64,000 nt of DNA, from NCBI GenBank assembly GCA_018136815.1, contig CM030942.1, positions 2,803,546 to 2,867,545 on the forward strand. Direction: 5' to 3'. Positions 19,892 through 31,879 of the stretch are shown piece by piece. The first letter of the stretch is position 1, and each line of letters begins with the position of its first letter. Below the pieces are notes generated by a model that made no database searches, was not told the origin of the DNA, and worked only from the letters and a program-made list of their open reading frames with translations. The stretch is from Isochrysis galbana. Lineage: Eukaryota > Haptophyta > Isochrysidales > Isochrysidaceae. A program made the position numbers and the translations under genes.

Positions 19892-20868
19892 TCAGATAGC
19901 GACGCGGCCACGCTGATTGTACTGGAGCTGCAGGCTCAACTCCAGGTAGTCCGAGAAGCTGCTCCCTTGCTCCTCGGAGAAAGTGTCATTGAGAATCGAG
20001 AAGACTCGTTCGGGAGGGACCGAGTTGGGCGAGTTCGTGAGGATGGCGCGCAACACGAACGAGAACGCTGGAAGCTGGGACTCGTTACTGCGCCAAAAGT
20101 TGCCCAGGTTAAAAGCCTCGCGGGCGAGCCCCGACGGTGAAGCTGTCGCCCTGACGAGGATGTTGTACTTGTTGACTTCTGACTTCATCACCTGCGATCA
20201 ACACGGGGCAGAGGGCACTCAAGGCAAAGGCGTGTGCGCATTTGCATCTGTGCGTTGCGTGAGACGGATGCAAAGATTCACCTGGATCATGGGCGCGATC
20301 AGCGGGTGCTTGGCGAGGCGGAAAATGGACAGGCCGTTGATGTCAGCTTCCTCCACGTCGCCCCGAGTGAGCACGTGCTTCGGGTTGAAGAAGCGCACTG
20401 CCTTCATGCGAGCAAGCTGCCCTCCTTGCTTCCCCTCCATCACGGTCTCAAAATATTTGGCGGCAGGGGCGAGGATGCACCTTGCGCGCGCCACCAGCAC
20501 CTTGAGGTCGGTGAGATTCGTACTCGAGACGAGGTGAACGTCGGCGGCTTGCTGCTGATCCACCACGGAGAGCTTGGGGGGGGGGGGCGCCGTCGTCAAA
20601 CGGCTCGAGGCGAAAACCGCATGAGGGCTTGAGGAGGTCCGTGAGGGCAAACGTTCGCGTAGCGGCGAAGCCCGGAAGAATGCTGCCGTCGTCATCGCAG
20701 CCGTTCTCCCATTTGATGCGCAGAGCTTCCGCGCCAATGTCCTGGCACGCCCAGCTCGTCGGCTTGCCTCTATAGCGTGGCTGCGGCGGCGCTTCTCCAC
20801 CCCAGTCCCAAAAGCTGGCGTCGATCGAGACGTTCAACGTTTTGAGCACCGCGGGCACCGACACCTGA
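19892..20868 (-). pseudogene. hAT transposase, carboxyl part with frameshift
   Basis: The minus strand encodes FWRSNESQLPAFSF, then SVPPERVFSILNDTF and SDYLELSLQLQYN, a pattern of the hAT dimerisation domain. Upstream coding joins across a 90-bp GT-AG intron (20281-20192, phase 0). Further upstream the frame shifts at the G/C run 20577-20587, between FRLEPFDDG and PKLSVVDQQ. At 20868 an apparent acceptor (TGTTGTCAG) is followed immediately by an inserted LINE-A fragment, and no amino-terminal part is found beyond it. Either a dead element or an active one with a homopolymer sequencing error. Confidence 0.7.
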
Positions 20869-20874
20869 CAACAC

Positions 20875-21850
20875 GTGGGAACACCTAGCCACAATATATA
20901 CATCCCGGATGATGACGGCGAGAGATACACACCTCCACTTCAAGCACCTAACCCACAGAAGGATAGGCACCTACAACCGATTCGCGGACAGAGACAAAAC
21001 TTGCCGCATGTGCATGGCGTCTAACGAATCTTCCACCCACTTAGGCGAATGCCCGAGGGTAGTCAAAATATTCGAGACGCTCGACAAATTGGCAAGGTAC
21101 ACTCCCCGAAGTGGCAGAAGCAGGAAGCAGGGAAGAGGTAATCGTAGATAACCTCTTCATGCACCCCGGGGGGAAAACACCGCGATCGCTCACCATACTC
21201 TACACTCTAGCATGGAGATATATCTTAACAGACTTCTACAGGATACACTACGACGGCGTTGAATTCTCGGAGGAATCAGTGTCGATAAGAACGATAGACA
21301 GGTACAGGTACACGACACTAAGCAAGGCACTACTATTTGCAAGTACGACAGACTCGGCTAGGACCGCCCAAGCAGGCATGGGCAGACAGCCGAAGAAAAG
21401 GATCGACATGAACGATGTATACCTGTATACCCTTTGTTCACAATAGGTGCAAGAGGAAAGCTAGAACCAAGTCTAGAGCTACAAACCCTGACCACCTCGA
21501 TGGGGGTGGCATATATAATTGCCGAGAGACCCGAACCAGAACAAATCTGAGACGAGATACACCTCGACTGGACATAAACCCACCGAGACACAATGGCGAC
21601 CAGTAAGGGCGAGAAAGACGAGCAAGCCCGTGACCCAACAGACACATGATGACAATCGACCAACAACAGGCCTGCCCGGAACCCGCGCTTTGAACCAAGC
21701 TCGTGGTAGCGCACCCGAGCCGAACCCCGGATACCGAAGACAAAGGAATGAAGGGGGGAAGGGGAGGAGGTGGAGGAAAGGGAAGTTAAGGGCGGTGGCA
21801 GCAGCTAGTCTAGTAGGTGTGTAGCCCAGAATCTTCAGATGTTTTTTTTT
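20875..21850 (+). mobile_element. LINE-A 5'-truncated copy with frameshifts
   Basis: Starts inside the region before the terminal zinc knuckle (TARDTHLHFKHLTHRRIGTYNRF), keeps the Cys/His knuckle CRMCMASNESSTHLGEC, shifts frame near 21110, continues through WRYILTDFYRIHYDG to KKRIDMND, and shifts again near 21416. The 3' end is GTGTAGCCCAGAATCTTCAG then ATG and nine T (21842-21850). It lies at the edge of the hAT remnant. No clear target duplication. Confidence 0.85.
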
Positions 21851-21859
21851 AGTGGGCAT

Positions 21860-23100
21860 CACGCCACGGTAAAAAAATGCAGCCCCGTCCTTATAAGTAG
21901 GCAAAAAGCCCCTGTTTGACCGCCCTTACATAGAGCGAGACGCCTCAGCATATCTGCGAATGTACACGACCACACAACGAGCCATCAAGCCCGGAGTAAG
22001 GAAAAGGAGCGGACAAATCGGAGAGCCGCATGTTGGACTGGGGGCAAGTTGGTGACAACGACAGAATTTGAGGGGCGAATGGGACCATGCTAGACACATG
22101 TACGCAGCTTCCCCGCCCAAGTCGCAAGAGGAAACAAAGGCAATACCAAACGGAGTCACGGGACCGGGTGGTCCCTCGATGTAGTCCCCCATGTCTCCAC
22201 GGCTCGCACTGAAGGAGAGCAAAAGCGCACTGCGCATGTTAATCTCTGTAGTTTACCAGCTGAGGTTATCCTAGCCAGTGCACAGTCGACGGCGCAAGCT
22301 GGGTCCAACGGCGACTCCCAAAGGCTATACTGCCGCGATGCACCATCACTTGCAAATCGACGGACAGGCCGGGCGACACCGCATGATGCATGAGCATGTC
22401 GAGTAGCACAAGCTGCGGTTGCGCAGCTGCTCCACTTTAGACAAGTCTGGTGGTAGCAGGGCGCCGGAGCTCCTGTCGTAACCTGTGAAGGCATACATTA
22501 CCACCCGTATTGCCGTCAGGGCACAATGGGTCGCCCTTGACAAGGGCGCTCCGAGGGAATGCCACACAAAGTCACGTAGACCACCACACACGCGGGCAAG
22601 TACGGTGACTGCCTGGCCGCAGCGAGTGAGACATTCAGGTGGTCTTACTGGGCAAGTTCACTAGCCCATACGTTGGCATGCGCCACTTGCAAGGAGCTGC
22701 AGACCTAAGAAGCCGCAAACTGGAGCATACAATGGGCTTGGAACACCGCCATCGCTACTCGCATCGGGCATAGTTCAAGGTGATGCATTGCGCGACGGCA
22801 GCCAAGACGCAACGCACTGGTCGCCTGAAAGCGGCCATCACCATGCGCCGGCTGTCTCGCAAGCCGGATGTCCAAGTTCTGCCTCTTGATTGCACATGGT
22901 GGGCCCGCGGCCGACACGCCAACTAGCCTCATGGGTACAGCACACGGATCACTCGTGTCGCATTGCGACAAATACCAGAGCACTATTGTCACTGTAGTCT
23001 CAGCCGCGCTGGGGCGTGAGCACGAGCCGTGCAGGCGGGCGTACGTCAGCATCCGGCTCGCTCATCTCATTCACGTAGACTCTTGCGCCCGCCGACTAGA
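21860..23100. other. No gene seen
   Basis: Mixed-composition sequence with short frames only, none with a domain or matching splice pattern. Confidence 0.35.
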
Positions 23101-23109
23101 TCAAAACTC

Positions 23110-24843
23110 TCAGAGTGATGAGAGGAGCTTCTTCGCCTCTGCAAGCGACTCCTCGTCCTCCGTGCTGACCGCGTGCATGGCAACCGCCTTCTCCAGCCAT
23201 GACTTGGCGGTCTTCTTGTCCTGCGCGCCAAGCGAGTGGGCACGCGCGCGGGTGAGTGCGTCATTCGGGGCACCGTGCCCAGTCCAAAGCAAAGGCTGTT
23301 GGCCGGCACACCGCAACCACACCTTGCGGGCAATGCAGCATTGAGCGAGGCGAAGCCGGTTCTTGAGGTAGAAGCCGGGCGAGAGCTCCTCAGCGGCGTG
23401 AAAGTGCTCGTACGCCTCCTCAAAAGTGCCCTGCGCGCACCGGCAGGGCGCGGGATTGATGGGCCACCCGAACAGCCCGGCCGAGGGTGCACAATGGAGT
23501 GTGCGCTGCAGCGCAAAGTTTGGGTAGAGTGCCGCGCACCGTGGGCGGCGCTGCGAAGAGGGCCGCCGCCACCCTGCGCGTCGCCCAAGAGAGCCCGGCG
23601 ACTTCGTAGAACCACAGGCCCAGAAGATGGCGTGAGGTGGCGTCGACCGGATTGAGCCGCACCTGCGACGCGCGGTTGGAGAGAACGTCAACCGACCAAC
23701 GGTGCCAAGGCGGCCAAGCCATTAACAGCTTGCGCGGCCTAGTTGCGGGCGCGCACCGCTGCTTCAAAGTGCTCCTTTACAACGAAGGACTGTTCGATCG
23801 ACGCCTTGGTACCGTCGTAGCCCGATGTGATGGAGAGGCAGATTGCAAACCACTTGTGCGCGCCTGCGCGCAAGGACAGGTTGCGTGTCGACAGCGCATG
23901 TGTAAGTGTGCGGCGTGCTCTGGGCTACGCTGCGTAGGCCGTGCGCACCGAACGAGTCGTCGTCCAGCTGGAGCGCCTCCTGTGACATGGATAATGCCTC
24001 TCGCATCATTGACTTCTCGCGCTCTTTCGCGCGCTCCTTCTCCTTGCCGCCGAGCTGTGCGGCCGCCGCCTTGTCGGCATCAGCCAGCTCCTTGAGTACA
24101 CGCGCAAGCCGCCACTTGACCTCACAGAGCGCAGAGGCTAGCGACGCGCTGCCTGGTTCGCCAACCGCCGCGCGCACCGCCGCCTCGAGCACACGCTTCG
24201 CGCCCGCAAAGTTGCGCTCGGCGTAGAGCGCGTCAGCCGCGCCGAGCTCAGCCGAGAGATGTCCAACAGCGTCGCCCATTCCGGATGACGCCGGTCCGGG
24301 TGCAACAAAGCCGTCAGCCTCCTCACCCGACGCGCTTCCCGAGGGTGCGCCTTGCGGTGGCGCGCAATCGCCCACGCACGCCCACTCCGCGGTGCCAGGC
24401 TCTTCAGCTTCAAGCTGTGCTTGCCGAAAGGGCGCCGAGGGTGGCGGCAGCTCCTCCGTATCATCCTCATCCGCTGTGCGGTACCCCATCGCCTCGGACA
24501 TCCCATCCTCCTCGAGATCCCTCGGCCTCTCTCCCCCAGCTTCCTTCCCTCCGACGGATATACTGCTTCCCATATCCCCTCGCCCCCCCGCCGCCCCCGT
24601 ATGGAGCCCTGGGGAAGCCTGAGGAGCGGTGTGGACTCCCGCGAGAGACGCGAGGAGCGTCCGGAGTTCCTCGACCTGGAGGGAGAGGAAGTCGAGGCCT
24701 GTCTCGTGGGCTGCGAGGCGCTCGGAGATGGCGAGGACATTTGACTCAGCCTTCTGCAGTCGGCGGTATGCTCGGTAGAGCAGCGCACACCCCGCCACCG
24801 CCGCAGAGACGCTCAGCCCACTGCGGAGGAGGAAGGGGGACAT
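23110..24843 (-). CDS. RMDN/FAM82-like TPR protein, five exons
   Basis: Exons 24843-23949, 23863-23757, 23662-23540, 23430-23323 and 23220-23110 join in phase to about 447 residues; all four introns are GT-AG. The protein has an N-terminal membrane anchor (residues ~4-24), a coiled coil (~26-68), an acidic linker, and from ~205 a TPR-like domain. Diagnostic words: AHKWFAI, VKEHFEAA, RLNPVDATSRHLLGLWFYEVAGL, FEEAYEHFHAAEELSPGFYLKN and KSWLEKAV. These match the regulator of microtubule dynamics family, membrane-anchored proteins of the mitochondrial or ER surface with roles in microtubule and contact-site biology in animals. I chose ATG 24843; an upstream GTG frame extends to 24891. A long CT/GA tract lies 200 bp upstream. 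Confidence 0.85.
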
Positions 24844-25114
24844 GGAGCGAACCACCTCTCCGTCTACCTCGCGCACATCCCCCCGAGGCACGCTGGGTTT
24901 ATCCTCTTACTCTGGGGTTTTCAAAAGTATTCTGGTGGTGCTCCGGTGGGTGAGTAAGACTTCTCTCTCCACCATCATCGCTTCTCCTGTTTCATGAGTT
25001 ATTACAGTATCAGCACTGCTTCTTCTGATGATAGGGTGTCCCCCTTGAGATGACGGATGATGGAGGATGCCACTGTTCTCCTGTTCTCTCTCTCGCCGGG
25101 GGACCTTCCTCTCC

Positions 25115-25595
<481 letters not shown>

Positions 25596-25861
25596 CCCCC
25601 TTCCTTCTACCTCTTTCTCTCTCTCTCTCGCAGCTCTTTCTCTCCTTCCCCTTCTCTATCATCAATCCCCCCCCACTCAACCCCAGCATCAGCCGGGCCC
25701 CTCTCCTCTCTCCCGGTGTTCACCTCTTCCTCATGAACTCAACCCCCCCCGTTACGTTAGTCTTCCTCGACGAGGAGCTCAAAACAAGACTCCGACGAAC
25801 ACGAGAGAGGCAAGACCCCCCACCCCACGCGCCTTCCCTCTCTTCCTCCTCCTTTCCCCTC

Positions 25862-25902
<41 letters not shown>

Positions 25903-26065
25903 ACTCGAGAGAGCTGAGCGCCCGCCCCCCCCCTTCCCCCCCCCCCCCCGCCCCCCCCCTTTTTTTTTGGCCTCATCAACCGCAATCAACCTTCCCCTCG
26001 CCTCCTCCTCCTCCTCAGAGTTTTCTTGTTGTGCGAGGAGAATCTTGGTGCTATGGGTTGTTAGC

Positions 26066-26279
26066 CCGGTCACCCTAGCCCTAGATGGGAAATACGTATT
26101 TACCGTATTTGGCCAGAGACCAAATACACATATGTATTTGGCTGTATTTGAAGCGTGTCCTGGGTTGTAGGCCTCGAATGTACTTGAAATGTATTTGGCC
26201 GAATGCCAAATACATATGTATTTGGCTGTATTTGCAGGCCCCTGCACCGTATTTCCCATCTACCATCTAGGCCGGTCAC
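26066..26279. mobile_element. hAT-type MITE, 198 bp
   Basis: The 8-bp direct repeat CCGGTCAC (26066-26073 and 26272-26279) flanks a 198-bp element whose ends are inverted: left CCTAGCCCTAGATGGGAAAT, right (reverse complement) CCTAGATGGTAGATGGGAAA. Inside are repeated words TGTATTTGGC and CCAAATAC in both orientations. The 8-bp duplication and terminal inversion indicate a non-autonomous hAT element. No coding capacity. Its architecture parallels the larger MITE at 52878-53343. Confidence 0.85.
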
Positions 26280-26477
26280 TCACTACTCACTATGGGGGCG
26301 CGGAGGGCACCAGCTACAATGGGTAAATGAAGGGCTGAACAAGCTCCCTATGGGTTCTGGTAGAATGGATCAGCAAACAAACAATAGGCAATGGGGGTTC
26401 TCCGGCGTAACTTTCGATAAATACCGAATTTCGAATTTCACGCAGTGATGTGGCGTCAGCTCGTCAGTTGGCTTTGA

Positions 26478-26562
26478 CGTAAGTTTTGTTTTGTAAGGGC
26501 CCAAATATTGTTGTCAAAATTTGAGGGTTGGGCACCTAAATTTTGATCAAAATTTTGACGCT
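26478..26562 (+). repeat. AT-rich dispersed repeat, copy 1
   Basis: CGTAAGTTTTGTTT ... TTGTTGTCAAAATTTGAGGG, then GGGCACCTAAATTT and GATCAAAATTT match 45551-45632 in the same orientation. Internal inverted AAATTT words could form a stem. Probably a short transposable element fragment. Confidence 0.75.
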
Positions 26563-26882
26563 TTCGAGTATTTTGTCCTATTATAACCCGATAACACTCT
26601 CCCTCGCACCTTCGACGACGACTGCGTCGTGGACCACGTCGTGCCACACCTTCTGGCCAGGGAGGAAAGATGTTCTGGGTCGTGAGCTGGGGGACGAGCG
26701 GACGAGGCGGGGGCGTGAGCCGGCGCTCTGCTGCGCCACTCTCTCTTCTCGCGTGCCGCATCTTCCAATAATGCCTCTTCCAATAGACCAATAGATCCTC
26801 CTCCTCCTTTTCCTCTTCCTCCTCCTCCTCCTCCTCATCGTTTTCCTCCTCACATCGTCCTCGTCCTCGTCCTCTACCAGAA

Positions 26883-27550
26883 CCTACTTTTATAAGTGGG
26901 GGACAATGGGGGCCTCGCGCCCCCCTCACACCATCGCGGACACCCCCCGGGGTGGGCCCGTACAATCAACCCCAGTCCCTGCCCTTTGGCAGGGGCAGGG
27001 CACTCAACAATCTGGCCCAGACCCTTCGGGGGCGCGGCCCGCGAGCTGCACTCCCACGCCCGCGCTGGGCCTGCCCTCGAGCTGACTCCCCCTCTGTCCC
27101 TGGTCGCCAGGCATACAGGTGTCTCTGGGCGGCTCCCATGGCCAGCGAGGCGAGCGTGGGAGAGGCAGGGGGAGCCAGGGGCTGAGCCCCAGCCTCCACT
27201 GCCCCTTGAGCTGCCCTTGCTGGCCCCCTGGGAGCCCCCAAAGGGCCCCTGAGAGCAGGCCAGGGCGCGCCGCATGGCGACGCGCCGCAGGGACGACGAA
27301 GGGAGAGAGTGGAGAGAGGGAGAGGGGGGGTTTTGCACCCCCCCGATGGAGTGCGGTTAGAAACAGGCCCCGTTTGCGTTAGCAAACGGGTAGGGGGCGG
27401 CCGGCGACACGCGCCTCCCGCCGATCGTTCCCCTTCCGTCTCATCGCACATCGAGCCAGTGGTCATGCTCGATCCGTCAGAGGAGTCGAGAGAGAAAAGA
27501 GGGGGGGGGGCTCGTGCCCCCCCATGGGAGTACCAAGTATAAGCTTAGTT
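26883..27550. mobile_element. GC-rich element with imperfect terminal inverted repeats
   Basis: The left end (ACTTTTATAAGTGGGGG ... ATGGGGGCCTCGCGCCCCCC) and right end (GGGGGGCTCGTGCCCCCCCA ... ACCAAGTATAAGCTTAGTT) are imperfect inversions. The interior is GC-rich and shares an inverted segment with 38625-38800 and a direct segment with about 48060-48100. The right terminus recurs at 46381-46428 and, inverted, at 36838-36900. A non-coding repeat family; class not determined. Confidence 0.55.
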
Positions 27551-27758
27551 CGTCACTGACACATGAGACATAAGACACACAGATTCGGATTCCCCATGCC
27601 CCATGACCTTAAGCCCATGTTTGCAGATTGCAGATTATGGTCTCAAAATCTGCGATTTGAATCTTGTTGTTGTTGATACTATAATTGTTGGCTCGTTTAA
27701 GTTGAAAGACAAACAAGACTTCGACTATTCACGCTCCGCCCGTCATTTCCCCAGCTCC

Positions 27759-27912
27759 CTTCTTCTGCGCATCGGCCGAGGAATGGCACAAAGGCGTGCT
27801 TTGCATGGTCCTCTTTCGACGGAACGGCCTTACTCTTCTTCTGCGCATCGGCGGATGAATGGCACAAAGGCGTGCTTTTTCATGGTCCTCTTTCGACGGA
27901 ACGCGGCCATAC
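27759..27912 (+). repeat. 76-bp tandem duplication
   Basis: Two adjacent units begin CTTCTTCTGCGCATCGGC and contain GGCACAAAGGCGTGCTTT and TGGTCCTCTTTCGACGGAAC, differing at a few bases. Not obviously coding. Confidence 0.9.
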
Positions 27913-28090
27913 TGCTATCGACAGTCAGCCCATTTTCGTTTAACGCATCAGTGCGGCCAATCTCACTCCTGCTGCTGAGGCAGCCCATCTATCTTGTCGA
28001 CGCTCCACGGCTCTCCAACTCCCCTCTACACCTTTCTCCACGTCAGTACAGCGTTCCCCGTCGTGTTGGCTCGGGTGACACCTCGCCATG

Positions 28091-30224
28091 TTAGGCAGGG
28101 ATCATGCAGCGCACAACACCAAGTTGCCATCGCTTGTCCTCGGGAAGTTGAGGCCTCTGCGCGGGGGAAGTATCCAATGCGCTCGCATCGCACTCGCAGG
28201 GCCATCGGGGGTTTGCAAGTGGTGCACTTCTGCCACTACCGCTCAGGGTGTTCGAGGTGTGCGATGCCCCAGTCGTGGTCGACGGCCAACCTCCGTACAA
28301 TGGTATTGGGGGGCAACTTGATCGCCGTCGGAAACGCGCGTCGGACGAGGGTTCCCGCAAGACCACAATCTCGGAGAGATAGTAGTAGTTGGCATCCCAG
28401 CCAACGCGCGGTGGCTCGCATGTAGCTCGTCCAGCAAAGCCAAGGTCAACATGGTGAGAGAAGGCAAGTGTGTCGAAGCGGTCGCGCAAGAGTTTGACCG
28501 CCACATCAACTAGAGCCGCCTGAGTGCGGCGAGAACGAGAGAAACTCAATTGAAGTTGGCCGATAGAAGTAGGTAGAGGAAATAGTCTCACTCAACCTCG
28601 ACCTGGCTCGCGCTGAAGGTTCGGACCATCTTGGCAAGGACAAAAGAAAGCACGACGATGGCCTATAAGGCTCTACACAAGCCACTCACCTTGCCGAATC
28701 CCTTGACCGAAGACAAGACGTTGAATTTGCTTGACAAATAGTGCGATAAGTCGATCGTATCATGAAAGGTGATTGTGCGGCCCATTCGGTAGAAGACGCC
28801 AGTGCCCCGCGCCCGATACAGCCATACATGCGCCGATTCAAATCGGTCGTTTAAAGGACGATTGTAGTGGAATACCTCAGCCCAACCCGCATCATCCTCT
28901 TCCGTTGGGGCCGCTCGATTGCCGCCATACTCGAATTTTTCCCCTGCGCAGCTACGGTGCTCGTGAAATTGCCAGATGACGGGCATCTCCATTTTCGCAC
29001 CGATCGGTGGCAAGTAAAAGCCCCTCGCTTGGTGTGCTGTCCAAACTCCCGGAGTGCCGGGGGCGCGGCCATCCAGCAGGCATGAGAGCGTAGACGGATC
29101 AAGCTTGTCAAGCCAGATCACGTCGGCGTCCCGCCACGTCCACTCGGCCACAGTCGGTGCAACTACGAGGCAAGATGGGGTAAGGCGTCGCACAGATCGA
29201 TGAGCATCAGGGCACCAAAGCCCCATCGAATCGCAGACAGCCCAAGACCAACGTCACCCAACACACCCGACGCTGTCGACTGCCAATGGTGATCTCGCCC
29301 CCCTTGCTCCGACCTCATGCGCACGGCACGGCACACGCACCTGTTCCGTAGACCGATACCAAGTACGAGCTCGTTTGTGCCTCGGACATCCGGGACAGGC
29401 AATCCCTCAAGTCAGGAGGTGGAGTCGTGCGCGCTGTGGACCTCTCTTGCGAAGTCGAACTGACCAACCACGGGGCGGCTGGCACGTTGCTGTTGCGGCA
29501 GCCCGGATACCCAGCTACAGGAGACGGAAGCTCGTTTGTCCCCACCCGCCCTGCCCGAGGAATGGGCTGACCGTGGAGACGGACGATGGGCACCCTACCC
29601 GCGGCTTCAGCAGCACGAGCTGCGCGTGTCAATGTCTCCGTCGATGGGGTATTCGGCCCCTGGATGAACACGCCGAGTATGTCGCGCTTACTGTAACTGA
29701 CGAACACTTCGTTGTGGAAGACGACTTTGGGACCACACAAGCAATCGCCGAGCTCGGAACTCCGCCTCCAGAATTCGCGCTGCGCGCGGATGGCGACGTC
29801 GAGGCTGCTGAGACAAGCCGTCTCGGCTGGATACTGCCTGTAATCGTAGTTGGGGTTTGTCCGGCGCGTCTCCTCACAATAGGGCCGCATGTACGCGATC
29901 CTCCGCTCGGCATACCTGAAGGTAGCCAACGTAAGGAAGTGGATGATGCCGTCGAAGGGGGCGGGCAATTTCGCATTCACTCACGCCCGCACGGCAACGC
30001 TTCCATGATTTTGAAGGAAGGTTGGCAGGGCACTGGGTCGGGCGGCGCTGGGGTCCCTCTTCTGAGCCCTATGCGAGCCGTTCGCACCTGCTGGCGTTTG
30101 CGTAGAGCTGCTTCTCTTTCTCTGGCGTGCACACTCTCCTCAGCTTGAACGAGTCGTGTGGCGAGGCGCGGTCGTGTTGGATGGTACTTGCATTCAGAAT
30201 CCAGCCAATCGATGTGTTCATCAT
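28091..30224 (-). CDS. Unrecognised multi-exon protein
   Basis: Several minus-strand segments read as natural protein and join by GT-AG introns: 30224-30088 (MMNTSIGWILNASTIQ), 30047-29985, 29915-29692 (YAERRIAYMRPYCEETRR ... CGPKVVFHNEVFVSY), a block near 29145-28690 (VAEWTWRDADVIWLDKLDPS ... MEMPVIWQFHEH ... RFESAHVWLYRARGTGVFYR) and from 28519 (AALVDVAVKLLRDRFDTLAF ... WDANYYYLSEIVVLRE). The first three are phase-consistent; joins between 29692 and 29145 and the last exon end are unresolved. Aromatic-rich, without membrane spans. I do not recognise the family, and no catalytic motif can be named. Upstream is a CT/GA tract. Confidence 0.5.
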
Positions 30225-30279
30225 GAAGACTGCCGGCGGTAGGTCGGTTCTCCAGAGAGAAGCCGAGAGCCACTCCCCC

Positions 30280-30475
30280 GCTGCTCTTTCTCCTCTCCCT
30301 CTCTCTCCCTCTCTCTCTCCCTCCCTCCCTCCCTCTCTCTTCCTCCCAAACCCCCCCCCTCTCCCCCCACCCCTCCCTCCCTCCCTCTCCATCTCCCTCT
30401 CTCTCTCCCCCTCCCTCCCTCCCTCCCCCTCCCCCTCTCTCTCCTCCCTGAGCTCATGGACGAGGCAGACGGAGA
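30280..30475. repeat. CT-rich low-complexity tract
   Basis: (CCCT)n and (CTCT)n blocks upstream of the unrecognised gene; purine-rich on the gene's opposite strand. No coding. Confidence 0.85.
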
Positions 30476-30489
30476 AATCATAGAGTGGG

Positions 30490-31850
30490 AGCGTACGCGG
30501 CCGGTGCCACTTCGTGCTGCACTCCAACGTGCGGAGCGCGAGCCCAGACGGCGATGAGAGAGCCGCCACCAGCTGAGAAGGCCACTCCCACCCCATCCCT
30601 TCCCCCCCTGACATCTCTCTCTCTCTCTCTCCCCCTTGCTCTCTCTCCCCCCTCCCGCGCCAAAGCGGGGGAGAAAGGGGGGGGGGAGGGCCTCTCTCAC
30701 AATATTTGTATCGGGGCCTGGGGACTACTTCTTCGGGTTTTTTCGGGGGCGGGGGTCCCTTGTTTGTGCGGGGCGGGCACACTTTCTTTTTTGGGGGGGG
30801 GTCGGGCACATGGGGCGGGCCTGCGGAAGGCCAAAAGCAGAAACACCTGCTACTACAAATTGTATCAGGGCGAGACAAAAAGGGATTTTCGGCGGGTCTC
30901 CGTGCGTGGCCGCCTTTTTCTTGTGTGTGTGTGTGGAGAGGGCGGGCGGGGGGGGGGGGGGGGGGGTGTTGGGTCCCGAGATTTTTCCGGCCTGGGATCG
31001 CTTTACGACCCCTTCGCGTCGGCGTGGAGAACGCCGCCGTCCGCCGCTTGCCGCCCCCTCGTTCACGTTTCCGTGTGTGAGCGTTCTATGGGTCACTGGA
31101 GCCTCGCGTGGCCCAGACGAATTTTATTGTGCTAGGGCTAGGGCCATTCGCCTGCTCCGCCCTTAGAAACAAGGAGGCGAAAGGCTTTCGAAAGGGGATG
31201 GTGGCGGGTAAGCTTGTGTGCGTGTGTTAGCGTGGGGCTGGGGGCGCGCGCGGCGCCGAGGGAAGGAGAGGGGAGGCGACGCTCCCATTTTCTTTTCCCC
31301 GGTCCTTCGCGCGCCCGCTGCTCCGTTGGCGTTCACCTGCGCAAACTAAGGTTCGCTGTCTATCACTTTTCGCTCGGGTTTTTCACAACGCTCCTCGCTA
31401 CACCGCTACACCTACCCCTTCCCCCTCCCCCGCGCGAGCGCTCTGGGGGGGGGGGGGCACCGAAGCAGGAAGAATGCGAGCATCTACATACATTCTAACG
31501 GCCGTCAGCCGAAGACCATCAGTGTCAGGCGGAGACCATAAAACGTCCACATATTCGTTGATGTAAACGCGTGTAGGACTACAGGGGAGAGGTGGCTGGG
31601 TGATTTTGTGCTGATGTGATGAACTTCATCCTGTGTTGAATGATCCCTCCCTCATGTTGTACAACCACACATTATCATTATACATTATATCACAAGACAC
31701 ACGTTGCGCCACTAACCACTACCTACCACAAGACCACTACAATTTACGGCTACCAAAGCCGCATGCGCCTCGCCAACTCATAGTCTCTGAGCACATTCTC
31801 CCCTGCCTCCATTTGCGCAAGTAAGTTGGAAGTTGGCGAGGGCACCGCTT
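30490..31850. other. No gene seen
   Basis: Includes CT and G runs (30610-30690, 30940-30967, 31444-31458) and otherwise unmatched sequence. The longer frames here are glycine-rich by composition. Confidence 0.35.
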
Positions 31851-31879
31851 CCCTAGGAACTTTCACGTGACCCTCGACG

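Noticed and set aside
20862-21860. Target-site duplication for the LINE-A fragment at 20875-21850
   Set aside because: Only a GTGGG word is shared between flanks, too short to be convincing.
24285-24953. Plus-strand frames opposite the RMDN-like gene
   Set aside because: Antisense shadows of a well-supported multi-exon gene.
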